Under the pieces are notes generated by a model. The model saw only the letters and a list, made by a program, of their open reading frames with translations, had not been told where the DNA came from and made no database searches. Of a stretch of 64,000 bases of DNA, positions 44,652-53,640 are shown one piece after another (the first letter of the stretch is position 1; each line of letters starts with the position of its first letter). Both the position numbers and the translations under genes were made by a program. The DNA comes from Lederbergia citri (lineage in GTDB: Bacteria > Bacillota > Bacilli > Bacillales > Bacillaceae_C), in NCBI RefSeq assembly GCF_018343625.1, contig NZ_JAGYPG010000002.1, positions 601,280 through 665,279 on the forward strand. The letters are read 5' to 3'.

Positions 44652-45965
44652 TTATAGTTTAAAATATTTTTTCGGTTTCTTTTTAACGTCTTTCAATGCA
44701 TTCCTGGTATCAAAAACAACGTCACTTGTTTCAGCAATTAATTCATAATCAAATGTTGAATGATCTGTCGTAATAATGACTAAATCAGCATTTTTAAGTA
44801 TCTCTTTACTAAGTGGTTCAGTATTAATTACTTCCCGGCCACATTTAAAATTATCTACATAAGGATCTACTGCTGTTACTAATGCACCTTCTTTTTTCAA
44901 ATTTGAAAGAATAGACAGTACAGGAGACTCTCTGACATCATCAATATCCTTTTTATAAGCAATTCCAAGTAGAGCAATTTTCGCTCCACGCATTGCTTTA
45001 CCTGATTCATTTAGAATTCGCATCGAGCGATCGACAACAAATTCAGGCATAGCATTATTAATTTCTCCAGCTATCTCAATCAATCGAGTATGATAGTTAT
45101 ACTCTCTTGCTTTCCATGTTAAATAAAATGGATCAATAGGAATACAATGTCCTCCTAAACCTGGTCCTGGATAAAACGCCATGAATCCATAGGGTTTCGT
45201 TTTCGCTGCATCTATAACTTCCCACACATCGATTCCCATACGGTCACACAACAATGCCATTTCATTTGAAAGAGCGATATTAATATGTCGGAATGTATTT
45301 TCAAAAATCTTTTCCATTTCTGCAACTGCCGGGCTAGAAACTTCAAATACATCACCATCTAATACTTGGCGATAAAGCATTGAAGCTACTTCCGTACAGT
45401 TTTTAGTTACTCCACCTACAACTTTAGGAGTATTTTTTGTGTTATAAAATTTATTCCCTGGGTCTACACGTTCAGGTGAATAGGCGATAAAAATAGTTTC
45501 TCCAACTTTAAATCCTTTTTCTTCAAAAGCCGCCACAATAATTTCTTCCGTTGTACCTGGATATGTTGTAGATTCTAATACTACTAACATTCCTTCATGT
45601 GCATACTCAGCAATTGCCTTTGCCGAACTTTTTACATATGACGTATCTGGTTGCTTATGAAGGTCTAACGGAGTTGGTACACATATCGCAACTGCATCTA
45701 CATCTTGAATTTTAGCATAGTCGGTTGTTGCTGATAATAACCCACTATTTACCATTTCATGAAGATCAGCAGGTAGTACATCACCTATATAATTTATACC
45801 ATTATTCACCATATCCACTCTTGATTGTTGAACATCGAACCCTATTACATGGTACCCTGCTTTTGCTTTTTCTACCGCCAGTGGTAGTCCAACATAACCG
45901 AGTCCTACAACTCCTACAACCGCTTGACGTGTTTCTATTTTCTCTAACAATGATTTCATACTCAT
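44652..45965 (-). CDS. UDP-N-acetylhexosamine 6-dehydrogenase (WbpA/WecC type)
   Basis: This 437-residue nucleotide-sugar dehydrogenase oxidises C6 of UDP-GlcNAc (or UDP-ManNAc) to the uronic acid with two NAD+. The N-terminal Rossmann motif is VVGLGYVGLPLAVEKAKAGY and the catalytic Cys is in GPGLGGHCIPIDPFYL, with the Lys in ENTFRHINIALSNE nearby and the UDP-binding C-terminal domain after it (GIAYKKDIDDVRESP). It starts 4 bases inside the end of the Gfo/Idh/MocA gene. In this operon the product would be UDP-GlcNAcA, the first intermediate of the diacetamido-mannuronate route. Confidence 0.9.
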   Translation of the reverse strand: MSMKSLLEKIETRQAVVGVVGLGYVGLPLAVEKAKAGYHVIGFDVQQSRVDMVNNGINYIGDVLPADLHEMVNSGLLSATTDYAKIQDVDAVAICVPTPLDLHKQPDTSYVKSSAKAIAEYAHEGMLVVLESTTYPGTTEEIIVAAFEEKGFKVGETIFIAYSPERVDPGNKFYNTKNTPKVVGGVTKNCTEVASMLYRQVLDGDVFEVSSPAVAEMEKIFENTFRHINIALSNEMALLCDRMGIDVWEVIDAAKTKPYGFMAFYPGPGLGGHCIPIDPFYLTWKAREYNYHTRLIEIAGEINNAMPEFVVDRSMRILNESGKAMRGAKIALLGIAYKKDIDDVRESPVLSILSNLKKEGALVTAVDPYVDNFKCGREVINTEPLSKEILKNADLVIITTDHSTFDYELIAETSDVVFDTRNALKDVKKKPKKYFKL

Positions 45966-46990
45966 ATTTCCTTCTCCTTACCTAATATGATTCGTTCTCC
46001 TGTTTCAGACGATTTTAACATAGCTTCGATTAGCTGGATTGGAGCTAATCCATCATTACCACTTACAACAGGTTGACGATCTTCCTTAATGGCTGTCACC
46101 ATGTCTTCAATAATACATTGATGACCAGGTTTTCCAAATGGATCTTCTTTGATTCTATCTATATATTCATCACGTTTTTCATCACTAATTCCCTCAATAT
46201 TCCATGTTTCAATATAATTAGCATTTTTACCGCTGATTTTTACACTACCTTTTTCACCAAAAATAGCAATCGATTCTTCGAGATTTTCTTTATAAATTGT
46301 AGTCGCCGCTTCAATAACTCCTAGCGCTCCACTTTCGAACTCAACAACACCTAAAGCTACATCTTCCGTCTCAATATTTCTCAATCGTGTAGCGGACATA
46401 GCTTGGACTGATTTAACAGGACCCATTAACCATAGTAATAGGTCAATATTATGGATTGCTTGGTTCATAAGAACACCGCCATCATACTGCTTTGTCCCAC
46501 GCCAAGCAGCTTGATCATAATATTCCTGTCCACGATTCCATCTTACTGTTATATTCGCATGGCTTAGTTTTCCTAACATCCCTTTGCTCATCGTCTCCTG
46601 TAATAACTGAATCACAGGTCGAAAACGGTTCGGATGAACTATCGATAATTTTACATTTGCTCTCTTCGCAGCGTCAATAATCTCCATAGAATCATCACAA
46701 TTTAACGCCATAGGTTTTTCTAATATGATATGTTTTCCATAGGACGCTACAATCTTCGCTAATGGCGCATGTAAACCAGATGGTACGCAAATATTAACCA
46801 CATCAATATCCGTCTGTTTTTGTAGCATATCTTCAAGGTCTTTATAGATAGGGTACTTCCCTTCAAATTCTTTTAAGCGATCAATATTAGTATCACATAC
46901 GGCAGCTACTTGTGCATTATCTATTTGATCTATAGCCTGGATATGTTTATTTGCTATATGCCCCATCCCTACAATTGCGAACTTAATCAT
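45962..46990 (-). CDS. Gfo/Idh/MocA-family 3-oxidase (WbpB/WlbA type)
   Basis: The 342-residue protein has an N-terminal Rossmann domain (MIKFAIVGMGHIANKHIQAI, residues 1-20), EKPMALNCDDSMEIIDAA with the conserved Lys, and the catalytic region GGVLMNQAIHNIDLLLWLMG. Relatives WbpB and WlbA oxidise C3 of UDP-GlcNAcA to a ketone, feeding the WbpE aminotransferase. It lies between the Wzz-like gene (8-base overlap) and the 6-dehydrogenase, which supports that step. Confidence 0.85.
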   Translation of the reverse strand: MIKFAIVGMGHIANKHIQAIDQIDNAQVAAVCDTNIDRLKEFEGKYPIYKDLEDMLQKQTDIDVVNICVPSGLHAPLAKIVASYGKHIILEKPMALNCDDSMEIIDAAKRANVKLSIVHPNRFRPVIQLLQETMSKGMLGKLSHANITVRWNRGQEYYDQAAWRGTKQYDGGVLMNQAIHNIDLLLWLMGPVKSVQAMSATRLRNIETEDVALGVVEFESGALGVIEAATTIYKENLEESIAIFGEKGSVKISGKNANYIETWNIEGISDEKRDEYIDRIKEDPFGKPGHQCIIEDMVTAIKEDRQPVVSGNDGLAPIQLIEAMLKSSETGERIILGKEKEI

Positions 46991-47726
46991 TATATCCCTG
47001 CTCTCTAGCGAATGTAATATACTTCCATAACATGAGTATCAAAATTGACAAAAAAAGACCTGAAATAAAACCTACAATCGTGTTTCCTACCACATTCCCT
47101 TTATTTTTCTCAATACTTTCTCCGTAAACGATTGGTTCTTCCGCAAGGGCTAAATCTTTCTCATTAGCATTAATATCTCTTGTAAATTCAGCAATTATAT
47201 CAGCTCTTTTGGTCATAGCTTGGGCTACGTCAACCTTTTCGGATTCTGTTAATTGGTCCCATTTTATGGCATTAATTTTCTCTTTTTCATTTTCATTTGA
47301 TGTTAACTGTTTTGTAAAATTATTCAATTTTTTTTCAGTTAGATTTTTTCTCAAATTAAAAGCATTAACGAGCCTCTCTGAGAAATCTATACGAAGGAAT
47401 TCAAGCTGCTTTTCGACACTATCCTTATTAGTGCCAATCACCTTAAATTGGACTCGTGATTTCCGTAACACCTTTGCCGAGAACATAACATTATCATCTA
47501 TCTTGTCTTTATACATATTCTCAATCAATTCATTATCAGTAAGCTCATCATTAATATTAAGGGAAGAAGTATAAAAATTTACTTTACCTTCATATCCTTT
47601 AACATTCATTAGTGATACAAGCGCTGCAGCAGCCGCTAATATGATTGGCAACAGCAATAAGACCCATTTCTTCTGCCAAAAAAACAATAAATATTCATAA
47701 AATACAAATCTTTTCTCATTTTCCAT
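46983..47726 (-). CDS. Wzz/YveK-type chain length determinant protein
   Basis: This 247-residue membrane protein has two helices near its ends (WVLLLLPIILAAAAALVSLM and VGNTIVGFISGLFLSILILML), with a mostly alpha-helical extracytoplasmic part between them containing a coiled coil (LTEKKLNNFTKQLTSNENEKE). This is the layout of Wzz and capsule modulator proteins that set polymer length. No tyrosine kinase domain is fused or adjacent. It is the first gene of the operon that runs down to the Wzy gene. TGAGGT precedes the ATG. Confidence 0.8.
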   Translation of the reverse strand: MENEKRFVFYEYLLFFWQKKWVLLLLPIILAAAAALVSLMNVKGYEGKVNFYTSSLNINDELTDNELIENMYKDKIDDNVMFSAKVLRKSRVQFKVIGTNKDSVEKQLEFLRIDFSERLVNAFNLRKNLTEKKLNNFTKQLTSNENEKEKINAIKWDQLTESEKVDVAQAMTKRADIIAEFTRDINANEKDLALAEEPIVYGESIEKNKGNVVGNTIVGFISGLFLSILILMLWKYITFAREQGYND

Positions 47727-47767
47727 TTTATTACCTCACAATTAATAGTTCATAATTGACGAAAAAT

Positions 47768-47815
47768 AAGGAAGTCTCCTTTTATTCATATCGAAAAGAA
47801 GGCGACTTCCTAATA
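47768..47815 (-). terminator. Terminator after the aminotransferase gene
   Basis: AGGAAGTC and GACTTCCT arms with inner CCTT/AAGG pairing, followed on the minus strand by TTATTTTT. It separates the aminotransferase from the wzz-to-wzy operon. Confidence 0.65.
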
Positions 47816-47819
47816 GTAG

Positions 47820-48929
47820 TTATTGAAAGAATTTCACAATCGAATCCACTACATATTGTTGTTGTTCTTCCTTAAGCTCTGGAAACATCGGGAGAGAAAT
47901 TGCTTCCTTTACCGCCTTTTCAGTTTGAGGGAAATCTCCTTCTTTGTATCCGAGATCCGAAAAAACAGGTTGTAAATGTAAAGGGACAGGATAGTAAATC
48001 ATTGTTGAAATTCCATTTTCTTTTAGATGATTTTGTAGTTCATCACGTTTCTCTACACGAATCGTATATTGATGGAAAACATGATAACTATCTTTAGATT
48101 CAACAGGGGTGATCAATTGCCCAGCAACTTTACCTGTCAGCATTTCGGTATATCGGGAAGCTATCTTCCTCCGTTTTTTTCCCCACTCATCCAAATGAGG
48201 GAATTTTACATTCAGGATGGCAGCTTGCATTTCATCTATCCTGCTATTATACCCCAGTACGTGATGATGATATTTTGGCTTACTGCCATGTACTCTAATG
48301 ACACGCATCTTTTCCATCAAGTCATCATTATTGGTAACGACCATGCCTGCATCACCATATGCCCCAAGGTTTTTCGTAGGGAAAAAGCTTAAAGTCGCAG
48401 TATCCCCTAATTCTCCAACATGATGTCCTCGATGTGTTGCTCCTATTGCCTGAGCAGCATCTTCAATAACATATAAATTATGTGCTTTTGCAATTTCATT
48501 AATTTTCGTCATATCTGCCATTTGGCCATATAGATGAACTGGAATAATTGCTTTTGTTTTAGCTGTAATTTTATCTTCAATTTGATTAGCATCAATATTA
48601 AATGTCACTGGATCAATATCAACAAAAACAGGAGTTGCATTGCAGCGGGCAATTGCTCCTGCTGTTGCAAAGAATGTAAAGGGAGTTGTGATCACTTCAT
48701 CCCCCTCTTTTACTCCACAGGCCATTAGGGAAATGTGAAGGGCATCACTTCCATTTGCAACGCCCACTCCGTGCTTGACATTGCAATATTCAGCAATACT
48801 ACTTTCTAATTTTTTTACGTTACTCCCCAAAATAAATTGAGAGGATGTCATAACTTCATCTAGTACACCCAAGATGTCTTCCCTTAATGTTTTATATTGT
48901 TCAGATAAATCAAGCATAGGAATTTTCAT
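47820..48929 (-). CDS. DegT/DnrJ/EryC1/StrS-type sugar aminotransferase (WbpE type)
   Basis: About 369 residues from the ATG at 48929 (AAAGGACG ahead; the in-frame start at 48947 is less well placed). This PLP enzyme has IPMLDLSEQYKTLREDI at the start, GVGVANGSDALHISLMACGV, DEVITTPFTFFATAGAI, VIEDAAQAIGA (PLP Asp), LSFFPTKNLGAYGDAG (Schiff-base Lys) and HHVLGYNSRIDEMQAAIL. It adds an amino group at C3 of the 3-keto-uronic acid in the Wbp route. It has its own terminator and faces away from secA2. Confidence 0.9.
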   Translation of the reverse strand: MKIPMLDLSEQYKTLREDILGVLDEVMTSSQFILGSNVKKLESSIAEYCNVKHGVGVANGSDALHISLMACGVKEGDEVITTPFTFFATAGAIARCNATPVFVDIDPVTFNIDANQIEDKITAKTKAIIPVHLYGQMADMTKINEIAKAHNLYVIEDAAQAIGATHRGHHVGELGDTATLSFFPTKNLGAYGDAGMVVTNNDDLMEKMRVIRVHGSKPKYHHHVLGYNSRIDEMQAAILNVKFPHLDEWGKKRRKIASRYTEMLTGKVAGQLITPVESKDSYHVFHQYTIRVEKRDELQNHLKENGISTMIYYPVPLHLQPVFSDLGYKEGDFPQTEKAVKEAISLPMFPELKEEQQQYVVDSIVKFFQ

Positions 48930-49093
48930 TGATTCTCGTCCTTTCAAATAATAAGAACATTCTTCACTTATGATATTTTACCACAAAATTTTATCATATC
49001 ATGCATTTTACTACAAATTTATCTGGGTCTCTCATCTTATCGAAAAATGAAAATGCAATTTCACATATTACCATATAGCAAATTGCTTAATTA

Positions 49094-49102
49094 TGGTATA
49101 AT
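49094..49102 (+). promoter_or_regulatory. Extended -10 promoter of secA2
   Basis: TGGTATAAT (TGn at 49094-49096 plus TATAAT at 49097-49102) about 40 bases before the secA2 start, without a clear -35. Confidence 0.55.
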
Positions 49103-49143
49103 TTTATTTATTATTCGATTCAAAACAGAGGTGCAAATATTTA

Positions 49144-51507
49144 ATGTCCACTTTGCAAAATCATTTTATGAAATTTAAATCCCGGTTGCATATGAACAAA
49201 TTATTGGCAACGGTAAACCAAATAAATGCATTGGAAAATAAATTTGAAAAACTATCACAAGATGAGCTTATACAAAAAACAAAACAATTAAAGATACAAT
49301 TAAAAGAAGGAAAAGCAATTAATCAATTGACAGTTGAAGCATTTGCTATGGTTAGAGAAGCATCGAAAAGAACAATCGGCCAAAGACATTATGATGTTCA
49401 ATTACTTGGCGGTCTCGTATTGGCAGATGGTAATATAGCTCAAATGGAAACAGGGGAAGGTAAGACACTCGTTGCTTCATTGCCTAGCTTTTTATTTGCT
49501 CTCCATGGAAAAGGTGTACATGTTATAACTGCAAATGAATATCTTGCAAAAAGAGATTTAGAAATAATTGGCCAGATTCACCAATATCTTGGCCTCACCA
49601 TAAGTTTGAACGTTTCTGACCTCTCGCCCGAAGAGAAACAAGCCGCCTATTCCAGCGACATTATTTATGGAACGGGAAGTGAGTTTGGTTTTGATTATTT
49701 GCGTGATAACATGGAATTTAATATAAAAAATAAAGTTCAGCGTGGCCATAATTTTGCGATTATCGATGAAATTGATAGCATCCTCATCGACGAGGCACGT
49801 ACACCTTTAATAATTGCAAATAAATCAAATATCTCCTCGGAGCTCTTTCAGATTACTTCAAAAATAGTTAAAAGTTTTACAGAAAAAATAGATTATGAAT
49901 TAGATCTTCCATACAGACAAGTGCAATTGACTGAAAAAGGAGCAAGAAAAGTAGAAAAAGCATTTGGTATTGACAATATATACGATGCTGAGCACCAAAT
50001 ATTGCTGCACTTTATTACTCAGTCGATGCAAGCACAATTCATTTTCCGAAAAGATACGGATTATATTGTACGTGAAGGTAAAATAGAGTTAGTAGACGCC
50101 TTTACTGGAAGAGTGATGGATGGCAGAACCTTGAGCAACGGCCTTCACCAGGCAATTGAGGCTAAAGAAAATCTAGAAATCAATGAAGAAAATGAAACAC
50201 AAGCTTCTGTCACTGTACAAAATTACTTCCGTATGTATAAAACACTTTGCGGTATGACAGGGAGTGCAATCCCAGCTCAAGAAGAGTTCAATGATATATA
50301 TGGACTAGATGTCATTGAAATACCTACGAATCGGCCTAAAATACGTCAAGATTTTCCAGATGTTGTGTATTCTACGTTACAATCTAAATACGAAAAGATT
50401 ATTAAGGAAGTGCAGCATTATCACGGGCAAAAAAGACCGATCTTACTTGGAACGACCTCAATCGAACAATCAGAAAAACTTTCATTACTCTTGAAAAAAC
50501 ACGGGCTAAAACATCAATTGCTCAATGCTAAAAGTGAGGAACAAGAGGCACAATTAATTGCTCTTGCTGGTCAAGAATCACAAATTACGATAGCGACTAA
50601 TATGGCAGGTAGAGGAACAGACATTCTTTTAGGAGATGGCGTAGCGAAACTTGGCGGACTTCATATAATTGGAACAGAGCGCCATGAAAGCAGAAGAATC
50701 GATATGCAACTTCGAGGAAGAGCAGGAAGGCAAGGAGACCCAGGAACAACTCAATTTATTATCTCTCTTGAGGATGACCTAATGCTCCAATATGATGACG
50801 AAGAATTGGAAAAGTGGAGAAAAAAAATGAAAACCGATGCCTTAGGAGAGATTATTTCCCCTAATCCGCAACAGTTTGTAAACTTGATTCAGGAAACGAT
50901 TGAAAACACTCACTTTTCTTCACGTGTGCATCTACTTAAATTAGATGATATTGTTGATCAACAGCGAAAAAGCACGTATTATAAACGAGACAAATTATTG
51001 TTAAAAGAAAATATTCCTTCTATTTTGATATCTGAAATAGAACAAGCATTAAAAACTCTTATTAATGATGTCTCAGAAAATGATCGTGAAATAAATGAAG
51101 ATAGAATTCAACATATATTTACTAGACTATCCTTAATGCTACCAATAGTTAAAGATATTGAAATAAGTAGTTTTTCAGACAAAGAAGATCTCTCTAAGTA
51201 TATTTTCTCTCGCTTTTCTTCATACAAACAACATTTAACGCAGTTTATTATGCATGATGAAAACTTACTAGCCATTCAAAGGATTTTATTACAGAATCTC
51301 GATCAGCATTGGATTGATCACATGAATACAATGGAAACTTTAAAAGATGGGATCACTTTAAGGAGTTACAGCCAGGAAGACCCTTATAGAATATTCGTAA
51401 TGGAAGCTCACAATGCTTACGATGAAATGACAAAGAGCTATCAATTATCTATTACGAATCATATCTATGCTTTCATAAAAAGCGATGACCAACACGAAGA
51501 GGTGTAA
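49144..51507 (+). CDS. secA2: Accessory preprotein translocase ATPase SecA2
   Basis: The 787-residue SecA-family motor has Walker A METGEGKT (101-108), the DEAD-like IIDEIDSILIDEAR, ITIATNMAGRGTDILLGDGV and SRRIDMQLRGRAGRQGDPG. It is about 50 residues shorter than housekeeping SecA and lacks the C-terminal zinc-binding tail that docks SecB. With the slaP gene 2 bases after its stop, it matches the Bacillus SecA2 that exports S-layer proteins. AGAGGTG precedes the ATG. The cargo is not encoded next to it in this window. Confidence 0.93.
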   Translation: MSTLQNHFMKFKSRLHMNKLLATVNQINALENKFEKLSQDELIQKTKQLKIQLKEGKAINQLTVEAFAMVREASKRTIGQRHYDVQLLGGLVLADGNIAQMETGEGKTLVASLPSFLFALHGKGVHVITANEYLAKRDLEIIGQIHQYLGLTISLNVSDLSPEEKQAAYSSDIIYGTGSEFGFDYLRDNMEFNIKNKVQRGHNFAIIDEIDSILIDEARTPLIIANKSNISSELFQITSKIVKSFTEKIDYELDLPYRQVQLTEKGARKVEKAFGIDNIYDAEHQILLHFITQSMQAQFIFRKDTDYIVREGKIELVDAFTGRVMDGRTLSNGLHQAIEAKENLEINEENETQASVTVQNYFRMYKTLCGMTGSAIPAQEEFNDIYGLDVIEIPTNRPKIRQDFPDVVYSTLQSKYEKIIKEVQHYHGQKRPILLGTTSIEQSEKLSLLLKKHGLKHQLLNAKSEEQEAQLIALAGQESQITIATNMAGRGTDILLGDGVAKLGGLHIIGTERHESRRIDMQLRGRAGRQGDPGTTQFIISLEDDLMLQYDDEELEKWRKKMKTDALGEIISPNPQQFVNLIQETIENTHFSSRVHLLKLDDIVDQQRKSTYYKRDKLLLKENIPSILISEIEQALKTLINDVSENDREINEDRIQHIFTRLSLMLPIVKDIEISSFSDKEDLSKYIFSRFSSYKQHLTQFIMHDENLLAIQRILLQNLDQHWIDHMNTMETLKDGITLRSYSQEDPYRIFVMEAHNAYDEMTKSYQLSITNHIYAFIKSDDQHEEV

Positions 51508-51509
51508 TT

Positions 51510-52316
51510 ATGTCCGAAAATAAGCATATCGAAACCACGTTATCTATTCACCCAGAATGGGATTTATCACAGCAGGAAATTTATGTTTATCAATTTCAAC
51601 ATCAACAACTTCCGCCTATGGAAAAAAATCAACTGCAAATTGTGGGGAATAAACTAGAAGACTATGAAGACTTTTTTGTCGTCACTGCTTATGTTCGCTC
51701 AACACTAGATAAGGAGATTACTTTTGAGGTTCTCAATTTAGTTATATTGGATGAAGATCAAAATACACTCGCAAGAAAAAGGTTTGATATGGAAATTTTC
51801 GGAAATCTCCCGCCTTTTTCTAGCCGACCATGGAAATTCTTATTCCATAAAGAGGATAATGAGCATAAGTCTATACCTACTGAAGGTTGGACTATAGCAT
51901 TTGAATTAGAAAAAAGAAAAGAAGAAACAAAACATGAATTAATGCTAGACGCGAGTTGGGAAAAATCCGTTACGGATGAACAAAAACAGTATCTCAGGGA
52001 ACTAGTGGAGAAATTACCGCCTTTAAAAGAGAATGAAGTGAATTTCATTGGGATCCAAGCAAAGTTTACTGACCAGGGCGGATTAGCAACTACTTTGCTG
52101 ATTCGAAATGGATCAGCAGAAGCCATTCGACTGGAGGAGCTGCCCCTTCAAATAATGGATGCACAGAAAAATGTTGTTGCATCAGGCTCTTTCAAACTTA
52201 ATGATTTTATCATTAATGCCAATACGAGTAAACCATGGACATTCATATTCCCTCAAAACTTATTAGAAAATAAAAACCCAGATTTATCAAAATGGACTGC
52301 TCAAGTTCCAAGATAA
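51510..52316 (+). CDS. slaP: Accessory Sec system S-layer assembly protein
   Basis: This 268-residue cytoplasmic protein is built of two related halves. The first (~1-115) has PPMEKNQLQIVGNKLEDYEDFFVVTAYVRS written here in parts as PPMEKNQLQIVG and FFVVTAYVRS, ending PFSSRPWKFLF. The second (~145-265) has PPLKENEVNFIGIQA, TTLLIRNGSAE and ANTSKPWTFIFP. This duplicated layout next to secA2 is that of SlaP, which in Bacillus anthracis works with SecA2 in S-layer protein secretion. No signal peptide. It is co-transcribed with secA2 and ends at a terminator. Confidence 0.88.
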   Translation: MSENKHIETTLSIHPEWDLSQQEIYVYQFQHQQLPPMEKNQLQIVGNKLEDYEDFFVVTAYVRSTLDKEITFEVLNLVILDEDQNTLARKRFDMEIFGNLPPFSSRPWKFLFHKEDNEHKSIPTEGWTIAFELEKRKEETKHELMLDASWEKSVTDEQKQYLRELVEKLPPLKENEVNFIGIQAKFTDQGGLATTLLIRNGSAEAIRLEELPLQIMDAQKNVVASGSFKLNDFIINANTSKPWTFIFPQNLLENKNPDLSKWTAQVPR

Positions 52317-52320
52317 ATAC

Positions 52321-52360
52321 AAAAAGTGCTACATTTTTCTTATTCTGTAGCACTTTTTTA
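52321..52360. terminator. Terminator between slaP and the epimerase gene
   Basis: AAAAAGTGCTACA and TGTAGCACTTTTTT form a strong stem with flanking A and T runs. It can serve both convergent genes. Confidence 0.85.
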
Positions 52361-52385
52361 CATTTTGTATAATTACATATTATAA

Positions 52386-53414
52386 TTACTCAATTTTTTC
52401 TACGTACCCTATCCATCTATCTCTATATGACTTTAGATAAGTGTCTCCTGTTACTGTATAGAGTCCATGTAGTAAATATATGTGTACTTTATGGTAAAAA
52501 ACATTAATGTGTGGCTGCTGTCTATTGACTAGATGTGTGAGGTCATAAGATGTAAATCCCCCCAAGTCATACTTACTGAGCATCAGCTTTAACGAAGCTA
52601 TTCCTTCTTTGAATAATTTTTCAGCTGTAATCTGTCCATGATCTGTTCTTGCTCCTGCCACATGAGACCAGTCATATAACCCTACAAGTGTAAACATGTA
52701 TCCATTCAAAGTGTAGTTATCTGGTGTTGATACGTACTCTTCAAACCAAATATTATCTTTCCATGATTTGCTCATATCTGCTAAGGTGGTCATAACTCCT
52801 CCTTTTTGCTTTGGAGTCATTAGGAAGTTTAATGCATTTTTACCTGCCCTCTTGTACTTTAGGTTCCAGTCTAATTCGTACGCTCTTGATAGTACACTTA
52901 ATGCTTGTCCTTGTGCTAATGCTGAAACCCACCCTGGTTTATAGACTACTCCAATATGGTTGATGGTATGGGTGAAATCTAATCTAAAAGCACCATCTTT
53001 ACTTTGCAACTCTAAAAGTTTATCTGCATGTGCGTAGAACTTTCGTTTGATATCATCATCTTGTGTTTTTAAATACTTACCATATACTTTTAAAGCTGAT
53101 TGTGCAACTGATACAGGATTGTAGTGGTAGTTGCCTCTATATTGTGTCATTGGTACTCCATCATTATCAAACTTAAATACTGGGGATGGAAAACCCTTAC
53201 GGTCACTAAAGTTAAAGTAGTCCCCTTTTCGATCATACTGTTCCATGTAAATTGTGTGGGTGTGATTTTCTGCTTTATACTGCTTTAGCGAATCCAGTAC
53301 TACCTTACTATAAATTGTGCTGGCTTTGACTTTTGGGTTACTTACTCCAAGTACTGAAGCGAAAATGATCCCCAGAACGAGAAGATAAGTAAATGACTTT
53401 TTTATTCTCTTCAT
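52386..53414 (-). CDS. Secreted D-glucuronyl C5-epimerase family protein
   Basis: The 342-residue protein has a signal peptide (cut near VKAST). Its body is an (alpha/alpha)-barrel with the signatures of the glucuronyl C5-epimerase C-terminal domain: GWVSALAQGQALSVLSRAY (161-179), IWFEEYVSTPDNYTLNGYMF (222-241), GLYDWS (245-250) and YHKVHIYLLHGLY (307-319). Known members flip C5 of uronic acids in heparosan-like polymers after polymerisation. A secreted form in a bacterium that makes a uronic acid polysaccharide suggests modification of a wall polymer, which is inference. GGGGAA precedes the ATG. It is followed by wall-protein genes on the same strand upstream. Confidence 0.8.
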   Translation of the reverse strand: MKRIKKSFTYLLVLGIIFASVLGVSNPKVKASTIYSKVVLDSLKQYKAENHTHTIYMEQYDRKGDYFNFSDRKGFPSPVFKFDNDGVPMTQYRGNYHYNPVSVAQSALKVYGKYLKTQDDDIKRKFYAHADKLLELQSKDGAFRLDFTHTINHIGVVYKPGWVSALAQGQALSVLSRAYELDWNLKYKRAGKNALNFLMTPKQKGGVMTTLADMSKSWKDNIWFEEYVSTPDNYTLNGYMFTLVGLYDWSHVAGARTDHGQITAEKLFKEGIASLKLMLSKYDLGGFTSYDLTHLVNRQQPHINVFYHKVHIYLLHGLYTVTGDTYLKSYRDRWIGYVEKIE

Positions 53415-53623
53415 TAATTCCCCTACTTACTGTTTTTCACCATATTAGGTGGTACTCCCTATTATGTTCGTTTAAAAATCTACTTTTTATATTATTTTCT
53501 ACTCTGTTGTTTTACTACATCCAATTGGTTGTTCTACAATCCTTACAGGATTTACATACACCATTTACTTCCATTTGTTCACTTCAACACTCACTACACC
53601 TATCTCATTTTAGGGAGGAATAT

Positions 53624-53640
53624 GGGGGGGCAATCCCCCC
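53624..53640 (-). terminator. GC-only hairpin after the beta-propeller gene
   Basis: Seven G, CAAT, six C at the stop codon of the minus-strand gene. There is no T-run, so it may stall or protect the transcript end rather than be a standard terminator. Confidence 0.35.

Noticed and set aside
47209..47574. Plus-strand 121-codon frame opposite the Wzz-like gene
   Set aside because: Phe/Ser-rich shadow of the coiled-coil region of the real gene.
51758..52126. Minus-strand 122-codon frame in slaP
   Set aside because: Shadow of the slaP repeats; no independent signals.
53415..53623. Tiny minus-strand frame with a CKSCKDC motif
   Set aside because: Only 19 codons with no clear ribosome site; likely chance.
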